Origin: Vibrio splendidus
GTDB taxonomy: Bacteria > Pseudomonadota > Gammaproteobacteria > Enterobacterales > Vibrionaceae
Length of the DNA: 64,000 nt
Reading direction: 5' to 3'
NCBI RefSeq assembly: GCF_003345295.1
Contig: NZ_CP031055.1
Location: 992,001 to 1,056,000 of the forward strand
In this document: positions 17,541 to 26,657 of the stretch, one piece after another
How positions within the stretch are numbered: position 1 is the stretch's first letter
Layout of the letters: every line of letters starts with the position of its first letter
The notes under the pieces: model-generated
Database searches by the model: none
What the model was told of the DNA's origin: nothing
Seen by the model: the letters and a program-made list of their open reading frames with translations, nothing else
Program-made: the position numbers and the translations under genes

Positions 17541-17777
17541 AAGAGATTAAAAGCAGACATGGAAAAATAAAAGCAGATGCGGGATACGAGTGGCGAGATG
17601 CGAAAAGATTTAAGAGCGGATGTGGGATTCGAGTGGCGAGATGCGAAGAGAAGTTAAGAGCAGATGCGGGATACGAGTGGCGAGATGCGAAAAGATTTAA
17701 GAGCGGATGCGGGATTCAAGTTGCGGGATGCGAAGAGATTTAAAGAGCAGATACGAATAGCGGGATGTAAAAGCTCT
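17541..17777. repeat. Array of about 43-bp tandem repeats between fabV and ybjL
   Basis: Four good units start at 17569 (43 bp), 17612 (44), 17656 (43) and 17699 (44), flanked by decayed units near 17541 and 17743. Each has the frame AAGAGC-GATGCGGGAT-CGAG-GGCGAGATGCGAA. Units 1 and 3 are almost identical and units 2 and 4 resemble each other, so a dimer of 87 bp was probably duplicated. It is purine-rich (A and G) on the plus strand, unlike the neighbouring genes. An open frame runs through it only because 87 is divisible by three; I do not think it is coding. Confidence 0.88.
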
Positions 17778-17818
17778 AAGATCAGACTTTGGATGCAATG
17801 AAAGCTGAGAACAAGTAA

Positions 17819-17857
17819 TAAAAAATGCACTAATCCAAAGATGAATTAGTGCATTTG
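17819..17857 (-). terminator. Terminator of ybjL
   Basis: Perfect 12-bp stem (17823-17834 with 17845-17856) with A run on the left, giving a U tail on the minus strand, 38 bases past the ybjL stop. Confidence 0.88.
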
Positions 17858-17894
17858 AAATATCTAAGCTGGACTGCTTTCAAAGCAGTAGACG

Positions 17895-19577
17895 CTAGCT
17901 AATTATGATGATGAAAGTACCTGCTAAGGTCATCAATATATTGGCTATCGCGTACGTACCCGCGTAACCCAGAGCAGGGATAGTTGAGCGAGCGTGGTCA
18001 TTTACGATGTCCATCGCCGGAGCACAGGTTCGCGCGCCAATGATGGCTCCAAATAGTAGAGCTCGGTTCATCTTCAATACGTAAGCACCCACCAAGTAAG
18101 CGAAGAATACCGGTAGCACACTTACTACTAGAGCAATACCGATGACCTGAGGGCCTACTTGCGTTAAGTGTTCAAACATCTTACCACCGGCACTCAAGCC
18201 GATACCGACCATAAAGAACATCAAACCCAAGTCTTTGACCATGTTCAATGCTCCCTGAGGCACATAACCGAAAGTAGGGTGGTTTGCTCTTAAGAAGCCA
18301 AGCATGATGCCGGATAAAAGCAGGCCAACCGCATTACCTAAGCCAAATGACACCTGACCAAATGTCATGGTAATCAAACCAAACAAAATACCCAGAATGA
18401 AGAAGCTACAGAAGGCCATCAAATCCGCCATTTGGCTGTGGATTGAGATGAAACCAATTTTCTCAGCTAGGCCGTGAACACGACTCTTTTCACCACTGAC
18501 CTGCAGTACATCACCTTTAGAAAGCACGATGTTTAAGTCCATCGGCATTTCAATCTGAGCACGTACTACGCGGTTAAGGAAACAGCCGTATTCAGACAGG
18601 TTTAAGTCTGACAGGCGCTTACCTGCGATGCTGTCACTCTTAACGACGATCTCTTCTTCAACGATACGAAGGTCGAGAAGGTTACGGTCGAAAACCTCTT
18701 TACCATTACGGAAGCTCGGGTCGAGACGCGCGTGGCTATCAGGGAAGCCTACCAATGCGATCTCATCACCCTCTTGCAGGATCGCGTCGCCATCTGGGTG
18801 GGCAAGAATACCATTACGGCGAATACGTTCGATGTAACAGCCCGTTTGGCGATAAATACCCAGTTCACGAAGGTTCTTACCGTCTGTCCAAGATATAAGC
18901 TCTTGTCCTACGCGGTAAGCTCGTATGATTGGAAGGTAAACCTTACGTTGCCCTGAAGCACCTAAGCCACGCTCTTGGGCGATTTGCTCAGCTGAATCGT
19001 GTAGGTTAACTTTCTGAAGCTTTGGAATAAGGCGAGCAAACATAATCATACTGATTAAGCCAACTAAATAAGCCATCGCATAACCAACTGATAGGTTCTC
19101 GATGATCAGGCCTATATCCATGTTTCTTGGTAATTCTGCAAGCCCAGAATTCAGAGCATCTTGAGCACCTACTAATATAGGCGTTGCTGTTAAGGCCCCC
19201 GCCATCATGCCTGCGGATAAACCAAAGCCTAACCCAAGGTAGTGGCTACTGAAATACGTTAAAGCAATTGCAGTAGAGAGAACCACAAGGCTCAGAATGA
19301 GATAATGCTTACCGTCTCTGAAGAAGATACCGAAGAAGTTTGGTCCAGCTTCAATACCCACACAGTAGATGAAAAGCATGAAGCCAATCGTGAGCGCATC
19401 AGCGTTAAATGAAAAACCAAGATGTCCCATGATAAGGGAAGTAATCAGAACACCGATTGAATTGCCAAGTTGGAGGCTACCGAAACGAATTTTACCAATG
19501 GCTAATCCAATCGATAAAACAACAAAGATGAGGAGAATGGGGTTTTGTTCTAACAGAAAAACAACGTCGATATTCAC
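17895..19577 (-). CDS. ybjL: YbjL-type putative transporter with two RCK_C domains (AAE family)
   Basis: A 560-residue inner-membrane protein of the aspartate:alanine exchanger family. About five helices (residues 1-180), then two TrkA-C/RCK_C regulatory domains (about 205-290 and 295-375; note RVGQELISWTDGKNLRELGI), then five or six more helices. The match to E. coli YbjL is high throughout, including RIRRNGILAHPDGDAILQ-type segments and FGAIIGARTCAPAMDIVND. The start is GTG 19577, matching the MNI start of the E. coli protein. The ybjL-grxA neighbourhood is also seen in E. coli. The substrate is unknown; a carboxylate or amino acid exchange is suggested only by family. Confidence 0.88.
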   Translation of the reverse strand: MNIDVVFLLEQNPILLIFVVLSIGLAIGKIRFGSLQLGNSIGVLITSLIMGHLGFSFNADALTIGFMLFIYCVGIEAGPNFFGIFFRDGKHYLILSLVVLSTAIALTYFSSHYLGLGFGLSAGMMAGALTATPILVGAQDALNSGLAELPRNMDIGLIIENLSVGYAMAYLVGLISMIMFARLIPKLQKVNLHDSAEQIAQERGLGASGQRKVYLPIIRAYRVGQELISWTDGKNLRELGIYRQTGCYIERIRRNGILAHPDGDAILQEGDEIALVGFPDSHARLDPSFRNGKEVFDRNLLDLRIVEEEIVVKSDSIAGKRLSDLNLSEYGCFLNRVVRAQIEMPMDLNIVLSKGDVLQVSGEKSRVHGLAEKIGFISIHSQMADLMAFCSFFILGILFGLITMTFGQVSFGLGNAVGLLLSGIMLGFLRANHPTFGYVPQGALNMVKDLGLMFFMVGIGLSAGGKMFEHLTQVGPQVIGIALVVSVLPVFFAYLVGAYVLKMNRALLFGAIIGARTCAPAMDIVNDHARSTIPALGYAGTYAIANILMTLAGTFIIIIS

Positions 19578-19717
19578 AGTGGTCGCTCAATAATTGGCGT
19601 GAAACACAGGGTAAGTTTGAGAGGTGAATTGTATCTAAATATAAATAAAATATAAGCGATATTTTGCTATTTTACTTGATTTTGACTTTATTATTATTCC
19701 GTACGAAAACTGGTCAT

Positions 19718-19746
19718 AAAAAAAGCCCGCTACAGTGAGCGGGCTT
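19718..19746 (-). terminator. Terminator of grxA
   Basis: Perfect 9-bp stem (19723-19731 with 19738-19746), 6-base loop, A run on the left giving a U tail on the minus strand. It separates grxA from ybjL. Confidence 0.88.
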
Positions 19747-19827
19747 GATATAAATCGTACAGTCTAACGCGTAAATTAGTCAGCTGTTTAAGGCCGTAGC
19801 CTCGATTCTCGTATGAGAAATCCTAGC

Positions 19828-20091
19828 TTAGTCGAAAAGACCTAGGTTTTCTTTTGCGTATGCTTCAAATTCTGTGCAGCCGCCGATGTGGTCTTGGTCG
19901 ATGAAGATTTGTGGCACTGTGTCTACAGGCTTACCAACAGTCTTCTCTAGGTCAGCTTTGCTGATGCCTTCAGCGTGGATGTCAACGTAACGGTAGTTGA
20001 AGTCATCACGTTTAGCTTTAAGAGTTTCAGCATGCTCTTTTGCACGAACACAGAATGGGCAAGCAGGGCGACCAAAAATAACTACAAACAT
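19828..20091 (-). CDS. grxA: Glutaredoxin 1
   Basis: An 87-residue cytoplasmic glutaredoxin that uses glutathione to reduce disulfides in ribonucleotide reductase, OxyR and others. The active site is C11-P-F-C14, followed by the cis-Pro segment DTVPQIFIDQDHIGGCTEF. Length and sequence fit GrxA. AGGAG lies nine bases before ATG. An OxyR-type inverted repeat about 140 bases upstream suggests induction by peroxide, as known in E. coli. Confidence 0.95.
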   Translation of the reverse strand: MFVVIFGRPACPFCVRAKEHAETLKAKRDDFNYRYVDIHAEGISKADLEKTVGKPVDTVPQIFIDQDHIGGCTEFEAYAKENLGLFD

Positions 20092-20230
20092 TTAATTTCT
20101 CCTAAATACGGGATGAGGCTCGTTAACTCAATTATGTTAACTATTCTTTAATGAATGCCACTCAAAATTTCTTAAAACCAACTATGCCTCAATGCCATGG
20201 GGAAATAAAGATGGAATTGCCTCTTAATAC

Positions 20231-20247
20231 GATAGGTTTTGCCTATC
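20231..20247 (-). promoter_or_regulatory. Possible OxyR half-operator upstream of grxA
   Basis: GATAGG-N5-CCTATC is a perfect 6-bp inverted repeat containing ATAG-N7-CTAT, one module of the OxyR recognition element; the second module is poor. grxA is a classical OxyR target. This is the only clear element in the 526-base divergent gap 20092-20617; the remainder is AT-rich and presumably holds the grxA and alcohol dehydrogenase promoters. Confidence 0.45.
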
Positions 20248-20617
20248 AGCGCAAATATTAATCATAAAAAGGCAGGGTCGCGTTCACTGGCCTCTACCAT
20301 TGTTAAGTACCCTTAATATTAGAATGTGAATTACCCCTAAGATTGCGACTTTAATCCATCTTTAGTGTGACAAGTTGCACCTCGTCAAAAAAATCAAACA
20401 CAGAACGAGGCATCTTATCATTGGGTATAGAACCATATTCGGTAAGCTGCCTGATGTAACCCATTTTAGTCTGCTTGTATTTAAGATGCAGGCATTGTGT
20501 TGTAAGTACAAAGGTTACATTTCGAAGGTTGTATTCCGAAGATTAAATGCTAAAAAACAAGAATTTCAAAAAACCAAGAGTTCGTAGTTTTGTTTAGTCA
20601 TAGGCGCAGGAGGCTCC

Positions 20618-21910
20618 ATGTTTCAATTTATGACATCTACAAAGATCATCTTTGGTGATGGGGCACTTCCCGCTTCATTGTCTCTCTTTAATCAATACGG
20701 CTACAGCGTGTTATTGGTTACTGGTAATACATTAGAACGCACCTCACTTGTTACTGATTATCTAGATGCGCAGAGTATGCGTTACCAGCACATTGCCGTT
20801 TCCGGTGAACCCAATATCAAAATGGTTGAAGAGGCTGCCACGTCTGCTCGGCGATTTAAACCTGATATGGTGGTGGCAATGGGTGGTGGCAGTGCCATTG
20901 ATATGGGAAAAGCGTTAGCTGCGGTTTTACCTAATCAAGGTAATTTATACGACTATGTTGAAGTGGTTGGGCGTAATGTTCCTCTTAAAACCAAACCACT
21001 GCCGTTTATCGCTATTCCAACCACAGCGAGTACTGGCGCTGAGGTTACTAAAAATGCGGTACTTAAATCAGGCCAAGACCAAGTCAAGATAAGCCTTAGA
21101 AGCCCAGACATGCTAGCTGACGTCGCGATTGTTGACCCAGCATTAACCCATGGCACTAATCCGTATTTATCTGGCCGCGGCGCTATGGACGCATTTACCC
21201 ATTTAATGGAAGCCTATGTGTGTGGTGAACCGAATCCGTTAACCGATATGATTTGTGAAGAAGGGTTGCGTAAGCTGAGTCGTTCTGTCATTCAGGCGTG
21301 TATCTATGATGAACCTCAAGCGCGTTCTGATCTTGCCTTCGCTTCTATGCTCGGAGGAATGGCGATAACCAATGCTAAGCTCGGCGCTGCGCACGGGTTA
21401 GCTTCTGCGTTAGGAGGTAAAATTTCTGCGCCGCACAGTGTGATTACAGCGCGCTTGGCACCATTTGTGATGTTAGAAAACATAGCCGTAGCGAAAGAGC
21501 AGCAAAGAAACGACATATTAGCGCGTTATCAGCGAATCGCTCAGATAGTGACGGGTAACGTAGAAGCAAAAGAAGAAGAGGCGATTGCTTGGTTATCTGA
21601 AGTGTTGGATACACTCAAGCTACCAAGCTTACTTGAATTTGGTGTCTGCGAAGCTCAGTTTGATGAGGTGTCTGCCGATGCGCTCAAATCAGTGGCGATT
21701 AAAGGAAACCCTTTACCGTTGAATCAAGAGAGGCTTGTACATATTCTGAAGCAGGTTTGCGAGGAGTGCAGTTGTGGAGAGGGGGAGCATGAGGAAGCTT
21801 CAATGAATCAAGTTGTGCAAGAACAGGCTGCCGAGTCGAGTTTTACCATTATTAACTCTTATGCGTCTGAGAATAATGTTGTAGAGAAAGGCAATAGCTG
21901 GACGATCTAA
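20618..21910 (+). CDS. Iron-containing alcohol dehydrogenase (group III) with Cys/Glu-rich tail
   Basis: A 430-residue NAD(P)-dependent dehydrogenase that interconverts an alcohol and aldehyde. The NAD motif VVAMGGGSAIDMGKALAA, the segment AIPTTASTGAEVT and the metal-binding region (GRGAMDAFTHLMEAY, then AAHGLASALGG and APHSV) are intact. The fold normally ends near residue 385; here about 45 extra residues carry VCEECSCGEGEHEE, a possible metal-binding cluster, and a disordered end. AGGAGG is four bases before ATG. It is single and ends in a bidirectional terminator. The substrate is not predictable; butanol or lactaldehyde-type activity is possible. Confidence 0.88.
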   Translation: MFQFMTSTKIIFGDGALPASLSLFNQYGYSVLLVTGNTLERTSLVTDYLDAQSMRYQHIAVSGEPNIKMVEEAATSARRFKPDMVVAMGGGSAIDMGKALAAVLPNQGNLYDYVEVVGRNVPLKTKPLPFIAIPTTASTGAEVTKNAVLKSGQDQVKISLRSPDMLADVAIVDPALTHGTNPYLSGRGAMDAFTHLMEAYVCGEPNPLTDMICEEGLRKLSRSVIQACIYDEPQARSDLAFASMLGGMAITNAKLGAAHGLASALGGKISAPHSVITARLAPFVMLENIAVAKEQQRNDILARYQRIAQIVTGNVEAKEEEAIAWLSEVLDTLKLPSLLEFGVCEAQFDEVSADALKSVAIKGNPLPLNQERLVHILKQVCEECSCGEGEHEEASMNQVVQEQAAESSFTIINSYASENNVVEKGNSWTI

Positions 21911-21953
21911 CGGTCTTCGAACAGTTCACGGCATAAACCATTATAAACAGATA

Positions 21954-21984
21954 AATAAAAACGGAGCACTAGGCTCCGTTTTTT
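21954..21984 (+). terminator. Terminator between Fe-ADH and hexR (probably bidirectional)
   Basis: Perfect 10-bp stem (21958-21967 with 21973-21982), 5-base loop, T run on the right and A run on the left, between convergent genes. Confidence 0.9.
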
Positions 21985-22018
21985 AATTCAACTTGTTCTC
22001 AGTTCATGCCTTAACAGA

Positions 22019-22873
22019 TTAAAACTGAGAATACTTCTCGTAACGCGAATCACGAAGTGACTCTTTCACTCGCTTTAGGTTCTCTCTGAAACCAGAACCA
22101 CGACGAAGTGTAAAGCCTGTTGCTAGCACATCAATAACCGTCATCTGAACAACGCGACTTGCCATTGGCATGTAAACGTCAGTGTCTTCCGGTACATCCA
22201 ATGAGATAGACAGCGAGCTCGCTTTATCTAATGGAGAGTCTTTCGCTGTGATAGCGATAACTGTTGCGCCGTTCTCGCGAGCTAAGTTCGCAATCTCAAC
22301 TTGGCTTTTTGTGCGGCCAGTGTGAGAGATCAGAACAATAACGTCGTTGTCACTGCAGTTAATGCAGCTCATGCGTTGCATCACGATGTCTTCGAAACAA
22401 GTGATTGGGATATTGAAACGAATGAACTTGTTTTGAGCATCTTTGGCTACAGCAGAAGAGGCACCCAGTCCGAAGAATGAAATGCGTTTTGCTTGAGTCA
22501 GCAGGTCAACCGCACGGTTAACTTGCATCGCGTCTAGACTGTTTTTAGCTACGTCTAGACAAGCCATAGTTGATTCGAAAATCTTATGCGTGTAAGCATC
22601 TGGACCATCATCTTCTTCAACATTACGGTTCACGTAAGGTGTACCGTTCGCCAAGCTTTGAGCTAGGTGAAGTTTGAAGTCAGGAAAGCCCTTTGTGTCT
22701 AAACGACGACAGAAGCGGTTAACTGTAGGCTCACTCACGTCAGCCATTTTAGCTAAGGTAGCAATGCTAGAATGAATTGCAGTTTGAGGGGAAGCCATGA
22801 TTACTTCGGCTACCTTACGCTCAGACTTGCTGAAATTTTCCAGGTTTTTTTGTATTTTTTCTAATGTATTCAT
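22019..22873 (-). CDS. hexR: RpiR-family regulator HexR
   Basis: A 284-residue regulator of central sugar metabolism. The N-terminal RpiR helix-turn-helix (SKSERKVAEVIMASP, then VSEPTVNRFCRRL) is followed by a SIS sugar-phosphate domain (about 115-250, ISFFGLGASSAVAKDAQNKF, VLISHTGRTKSQVEIA). In gammaproteobacteria HexR senses KDPG and controls glycolytic, Entner-Doudoroff and gluconeogenic genes. The sequence is very close to E. coli HexR. ATG 22873 is used; GTG 22882 is possible. No clear HexR palindrome (TGTARTNNNAYTACA) was found nearby. The next upstream minus-strand gene is panP, 360 bases away, so hexR has its own promoter. Confidence 0.92.
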   Translation of the reverse strand: MNTLEKIQKNLENFSKSERKVAEVIMASPQTAIHSSIATLAKMADVSEPTVNRFCRRLDTKGFPDFKLHLAQSLANGTPYVNRNVEEDDGPDAYTHKIFESTMACLDVAKNSLDAMQVNRAVDLLTQAKRISFFGLGASSAVAKDAQNKFIRFNIPITCFEDIVMQRMSCINCSDNDVIVLISHTGRTKSQVEIANLARENGATVIAITAKDSPLDKASSLSISLDVPEDTDVYMPMASRVVQMTVIDVLATGFTLRRGSGFRENLKRVKESLRDSRYEKYSQF

Positions 22874-23180
22874 AGTGTTCACAAGGGTATAGAGAACAAC
22901 TTGCTAGTTAATATCTTTTACCAGGGGGTATGGCTGAAGCAAATATCAGTAAGCACAAAGCCAAAGTTATATTCGGTATTGTAAATACTGCTGCATCATA
23001 TAGATATCAAGCTAACTAGCACCATAGAGTCAGTATAAACCCAACATACTATTTACTAATACAAAAACACGGCATGAATGCTTAAGAATATGACAAACCT
23101 CAACAAAATTTTAGAAAACTACAGAATTGGAAGAGAGTTTGAGCAAAAAGAATGCAAATTGAGTATGAACTGACAGCTTA

Positions 23181-23219
23181 GTTACATCAAAAAGAAAGAA
23201 ATTTTCAATTTGATGCAAC
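23181..23219 (-). repeat. Inverted repeat after panP, possible weak terminator
   Basis: GTTACATCAAA (23181-23191) pairs with TTTGATGCAAC (23209-23219), one mismatch in 11, 17-base loop. It lies just beyond the panP stop in the panP-hexR gap (22874-23232). No U tract follows, so it may be a 3' stabilising hairpin instead. Nothing else was recognised in that gap. Confidence 0.4.
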
Positions 23220-23232
23220 TAAAATTGAATGA

Positions 23233-24876
23233 CTATGCGTTGATTTGCGTAACCAGTTTGTTGATTTTGCCCATCAAGTTTGGTGCTAGTTTAGAGATTT
23301 CACGCTGTTCTTCAAGCACTGAAGAAAGAATATCATTACCTGTCAGTGGATTTGCTAACACTACGCGGAAAACGATGATTGGTTGATGTGCCCATGCTTC
23401 GGGATTTAAGCGCGTTCGCGATACGAAAGACTTGCCTGTTTCACGCTGCTTCTTTTGAATAAACTTGGTCAGTTCATTCAGTAGCTCATTCAGTTCAACG
23501 CGTTTTGTTGCGTCAGCTTTAAGCAGCGCCGCTTTAAATGGTTCAGGCACGTAGCGATAAGTCAGTAGGCACAGCTCAGGCTCTGAAACCAGTTCGAAAT
23601 CGCTTTGATTTTTAATCAGGTCGGCAAAGTAGCGCGCTTTGTTGATGCTTTGGTCGATTAGCAGTTCGTAGCCAGGTCGGCTGATGATGTGCATCGACGC
23701 ATAAACAAGCATTGCCATACCGGAACGAGAGCCTTCTAACGTATGGCTACCTAGGTCTTTCGAACCCTTACGCAGTATGTATTGAGCATGATGTTCGATC
23801 GCTGTCATCGCATCTGGTTTCTTAAACAGCACCATACCCGCACCCATAGGGATATAAAGCTGTTTATGTGCGTCAATCGTGACTGAATCTGCTAGCTCGA
23901 TGCCATCAAGCAGGTGACGATGATTGTTCGACATCAGAGTCGCACCGCCCCAAGCTGCATCTACGTGGAAGTGACAATCTGTTTCGGCACACACCTCAGC
24001 AATGTCTCTTAGCGGGTCGATATTACCAGTTTCGGTTGTACCAGCCACACCAATGACGGCGAAAGGTTTGATCTTGTTCTGCTTAAGTTGCTCGATCTTG
24101 AGTCTTAGATCGTCAGTGCAAATGCGGTTGTCGTTATCCGTCTTAACAGATACTAGACCTTCTTGACCAATACCAAGGACATCTGCGGCTTTTTTCAGAG
24201 AGTAGTGACCACGTTCAGAAACTAAGATGGCTAGGCCTTCGTAGTCGTAGTGCTTCATGGCTTTAAATAAGCCTTCTTTTTCTACCCCTTTGAACGAGCC
24301 TTGTGCCTTCAGCGCATTGTTGCGCGCAACCCAAAGCGCAGTAATGTTCGCGATGGTACCACCAGAACAAAACGCACCCAAAGAGTGGTTCGCACTGTGC
24401 ATCCAGCGTGAATAAAACTGATCGTCATCTTGGTAGATCAAGCGATGTAGCATACCCAGAACTTGACGCTCTAGGGGCGTGAAAGCTTTGGAGGTCTCAA
24501 TTTTTACTAGATTCTGATTCAACGCAATCATGATTTTAGAAAGCGGCATCAGAAAGTACGGCAGAGCAGACGTCATGTGGCCAATAAAACTTGGCGAAGA
24601 CGTATGAACCGAGTGAGACACGAGAGAATCGAGGAGATGCTCAGTATGTTCAGAAACAAACTCAGGCTGCTCAGGGATATGAGCATTTGAAAAATCTTTC
24701 TCAATTTCACGCAGCGGCTTTTCTTCAGCCACAATGTGTTCACGTAAGAATTGATTAAGGTTTCGTGAAAGTTTGTCTTCAATTTGAGTGAGTGTTGAAT
24801 CTGGGCCTTCAGGTACCGTGAAGATACGTAAAAGACTGTCGAAGCTAACATCTGCTGTTTTTTGTTCCGTAACCAT
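23233..24876 (-). CDS. panP: PLP-dependent aspartate 1-decarboxylase PanP
   Basis: A 547-residue group II PLP decarboxylase. PanP makes beta-alanine from aspartate for pantothenate/CoA synthesis in Vibrio lacking pyruvoyl PanD (shown in V. fischeri). The PLP fold is clear: SGGTIANITALWVARN, the Asp in HVDAAWGG (Asp306) and the Schiff-base lysine in TIDAHKQ (Lys338). Old annotations call it glutamate decarboxylase; activity on other amino acids cannot be ruled out. ATG 24876 gives the family length; a longer frame to 24966 has an N-terminus unlike the family. Confidence 0.85.
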   Translation of the reverse strand: MVTEQKTADVSFDSLLRIFTVPEGPDSTLTQIEDKLSRNLNQFLREHIVAEEKPLREIEKDFSNAHIPEQPEFVSEHTEHLLDSLVSHSVHTSSPSFIGHMTSALPYFLMPLSKIMIALNQNLVKIETSKAFTPLERQVLGMLHRLIYQDDDQFYSRWMHSANHSLGAFCSGGTIANITALWVARNNALKAQGSFKGVEKEGLFKAMKHYDYEGLAILVSERGHYSLKKAADVLGIGQEGLVSVKTDNDNRICTDDLRLKIEQLKQNKIKPFAVIGVAGTTETGNIDPLRDIAEVCAETDCHFHVDAAWGGATLMSNNHRHLLDGIELADSVTIDAHKQLYIPMGAGMVLFKKPDAMTAIEHHAQYILRKGSKDLGSHTLEGSRSGMAMLVYASMHIISRPGYELLIDQSINKARYFADLIKNQSDFELVSEPELCLLTYRYVPEPFKAALLKADATKRVELNELLNELTKFIQKKQRETGKSFVSRTRLNPEAWAHQPIIVFRVVLANPLTGNDILSSVLEEQREISKLAPNLMGKINKLVTQINA

Positions 24877-24923
24877 AGCAAGCGATTTATTGTTTTTTAT
24901 ATTGACGCGAGCGGGACAATCTA

Positions 24924-24948
24924 AACGAAAACGGGAACAATGTCCCGT
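24924..24948 (-). terminator. Weak terminator upstream of panP
   Basis: ACGGGA (24931-24936) pairs with TCCCGT (24943-24948); on the minus strand TTTTCGTTT follows. It could end the transcript of the small periplasmic gene before panP. Confidence 0.4.
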
Positions 24949-24995
24949 CTTAATTATGAAATCCAACTTCTCAAAAAAGCATATTAAATGAGGGG

Positions 24996-25523
24996 TTATT
25001 TACACTTAATCGCTTCAAGTTTAGTAATTGACTGATTGTAGCGTTGCAGTGCCGTATCGATTTGCTTAGGGTGGCTAAGCAATTCTGCAAAGGCAGAGCG
25101 TAGCTCGTAGTTTTGAGCATGAGGCGTTGACTGGCGGTCGTCGAACGTTGTTTTCGCGATTTTACCTAGCTCATCATCACGTGTTGATAGCGTTTTAATG
25201 TCGTGTTGCTCTAGTTGTAGCCAGCCTTCGACAGGTTGTTCCGTAGCCACTTTGCTTGAGTCGTTCACAAGGTAGTAGTTTACTGCAGCACGATTAAGCT
25301 CAAAGTGGTGCTTACGACCTTCTAGGAACCACTCACTGACTTCTGTTAGCTCTGGATATTGTTCAGACGTTAATGCAGCAAGGTCGGCATACCAATTCAA
25401 AGAGGCGTCGATGTACGCATCATATTTTTTTGCTTGGCACTGGTTTGTTTCAGACATTGAATCTGCTGCAAAAGAGAAAGTAGAAGTTGAAGCTAGCAGT
25501 AATGCGACGCAAAGGCGTTTCAT
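24996..25523 (-). CDS. Periplasmic protein of unknown function, 175 aa
   Basis: Not recognised. A good signal peptide (MKRLCVALLLASTSTFSFA, cleavage before ADS) is followed by a helical, charged mature protein with two cysteines, one near the new N-terminus (NQCQAKK) and one at the C-terminus (EAIKCK), which could form a disulfide joining the ends. Aromatic residues are frequent (SLNWYADLAAL, VSEWFLEGRKHHFELN). AAGGAACC lies before ATG. It precedes panP on the same strand with a 120-base gap. Conservation of position in V. cholerae is my recollection. Confidence 0.7.
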   Translation of the reverse strand: MKRLCVALLLASTSTFSFAADSMSETNQCQAKKYDAYIDASLNWYADLAALTSEQYPELTEVSEWFLEGRKHHFELNRAAVNYYLVNDSSKVATEQPVEGWLQLEQHDIKTLSTRDDELGKIAKTTFDDRQSTPHAQNYELRSAFAELLSHPKQIDTALQRYNQSITKLEAIKCK

Positions 25524-25697
25524 AGTGGTTCCTTTTGTAAGTTTATTCTTTTTATAACTTTGTCGTTACAGGTTACCGTGATCGTTATTTGTTGAGCAAT
25601 GACACTTAGTGTCTTTTTATTTCGGTAACTGTATCGGTGTCTTGGGCATGGGTATTCGAGTTGCATTCTAATCTAAAACAAACGCTATTCCTGCGAT

Positions 25698-26603
25698 CTA
25701 GTTAGCAAGAGATACAAAGAACAACATCAAAATCGGGACAAGCAAGCTTAGGATAAAGCCACTGACGATAGCGATAGGCACACATCGAACACCGCCTGTT
25801 GTTTGAATGACAGGTAGAGTGAAGTCCATCGCCGTAGCACCTGCATAGCCTATAGAGGTACACGGATAGCTGCGAATCAGCACTGGAATCAGTACTAAGG
25901 CAACTAACTCTCTTAACAGCTCAAGCATGAAAGAAGCGCCGCCATAAACAGGGCCAAAGGCGTCACCCATCAAGATACCAGCCAGAGAATACCAACCAAA
26001 TCCAGAAGACATAGCCAAGGCTTTGAACAGAGGGATATCCAGAATGTAAGCCGCGATAACGCCACCTAGCATTGAGGTGATGATAATCGTGATTGCGATG
26101 ACCATGCCGTGTTTGTTCAGCAAAATTTGTCGAAGTGTTAAACCGCTATTACGCAGTTGAATGCCAATAAAGAAGAGAAGTACAAACAAAATCCACTCAC
26201 TGGCGGTATCAACCCAATCAAGGCCAATAGGGAGCACTAAGCCAGCGATAAGGCCTGAACCCACAACTAGGATCAGTTTGGCAGACTCCATCGCCATCGA
26301 AGAGAGGGGAAGCTTCTTTTTGCTGCTGTCGGTTTTGAGTGGTAGTAACTTATCAATAGCGGGCAGCGCCATTAGGTTACAAACACTTAAGCAGACAAAG
26401 AAAGTGACGGTGTAAAGAAGGATTGTCTGCAGATTGCTGCCTAGGTTATCGAGGGCGGCTAAGCTTAGCCCCATTAATGCGAGAATCACGTAGATCAACC
26501 GCGATGTCGAGCGGTTGATAAATTCTAGCGTCTGCTCGTTCGAAATAGAAAAAAGATACCCCACGACGAGTGGTGCAAATATAAAGATCATCCCTGTAAA
26601 CAT
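25698..26603 (-). CDS. lysO: Lysine exporter LysO (YbjE)
   Basis: A 301-residue inner-membrane protein with about eight helices in two DUF340 halves. It exports L-lysine in E. coli, giving resistance to thialysine. The match to E. coli LysO is strong: FVLLFFIGIQLRNSGLTLRQ, SSGFGWYSLAGILMGD, and TAMDFTLPVIQTTGG. GGGGAAAGC precedes ATG 26603. No lysine riboswitch was seen upstream (the gap to the HDOD gene is only 54 bases), so it may be co-transcribed with that gene. Confidence 0.9.
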   Translation of the reverse strand: MFTGMIFIFAPLVVGYLFSISNEQTLEFINRSTSRLIYVILALMGLSLAALDNLGSNLQTILLYTVTFFVCLSVCNLMALPAIDKLLPLKTDSSKKKLPLSSMAMESAKLILVVGSGLIAGLVLPIGLDWVDTASEWILFVLLFFIGIQLRNSGLTLRQILLNKHGMVIAITIIITSMLGGVIAAYILDIPLFKALAMSSGFGWYSLAGILMGDAFGPVYGGASFMLELLRELVALVLIPVLIRSYPCTSIGYAGATAMDFTLPVIQTTGGVRCVPIAIVSGFILSLLVPILMLFFVSLAN

Positions 26604-26657
26604 GCTTTCCCCATTGCATTTACTTCATATTACATTTACTTGTCACTTAACAGTAAC

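Noticed and set aside
17507..17743. A 78-codon frame across the 43-bp repeats
   Set aside because: It starts inside the fabV terminator, has no ribosome-binding site, and stays open only because the 87-bp period is a multiple of three.
20375..20587. 70-codon frame upstream of the Fe-alcohol dehydrogenase
   Set aside because: Lys-rich low-complexity product, no ribosome-binding site, sits in the divergent promoter gap.
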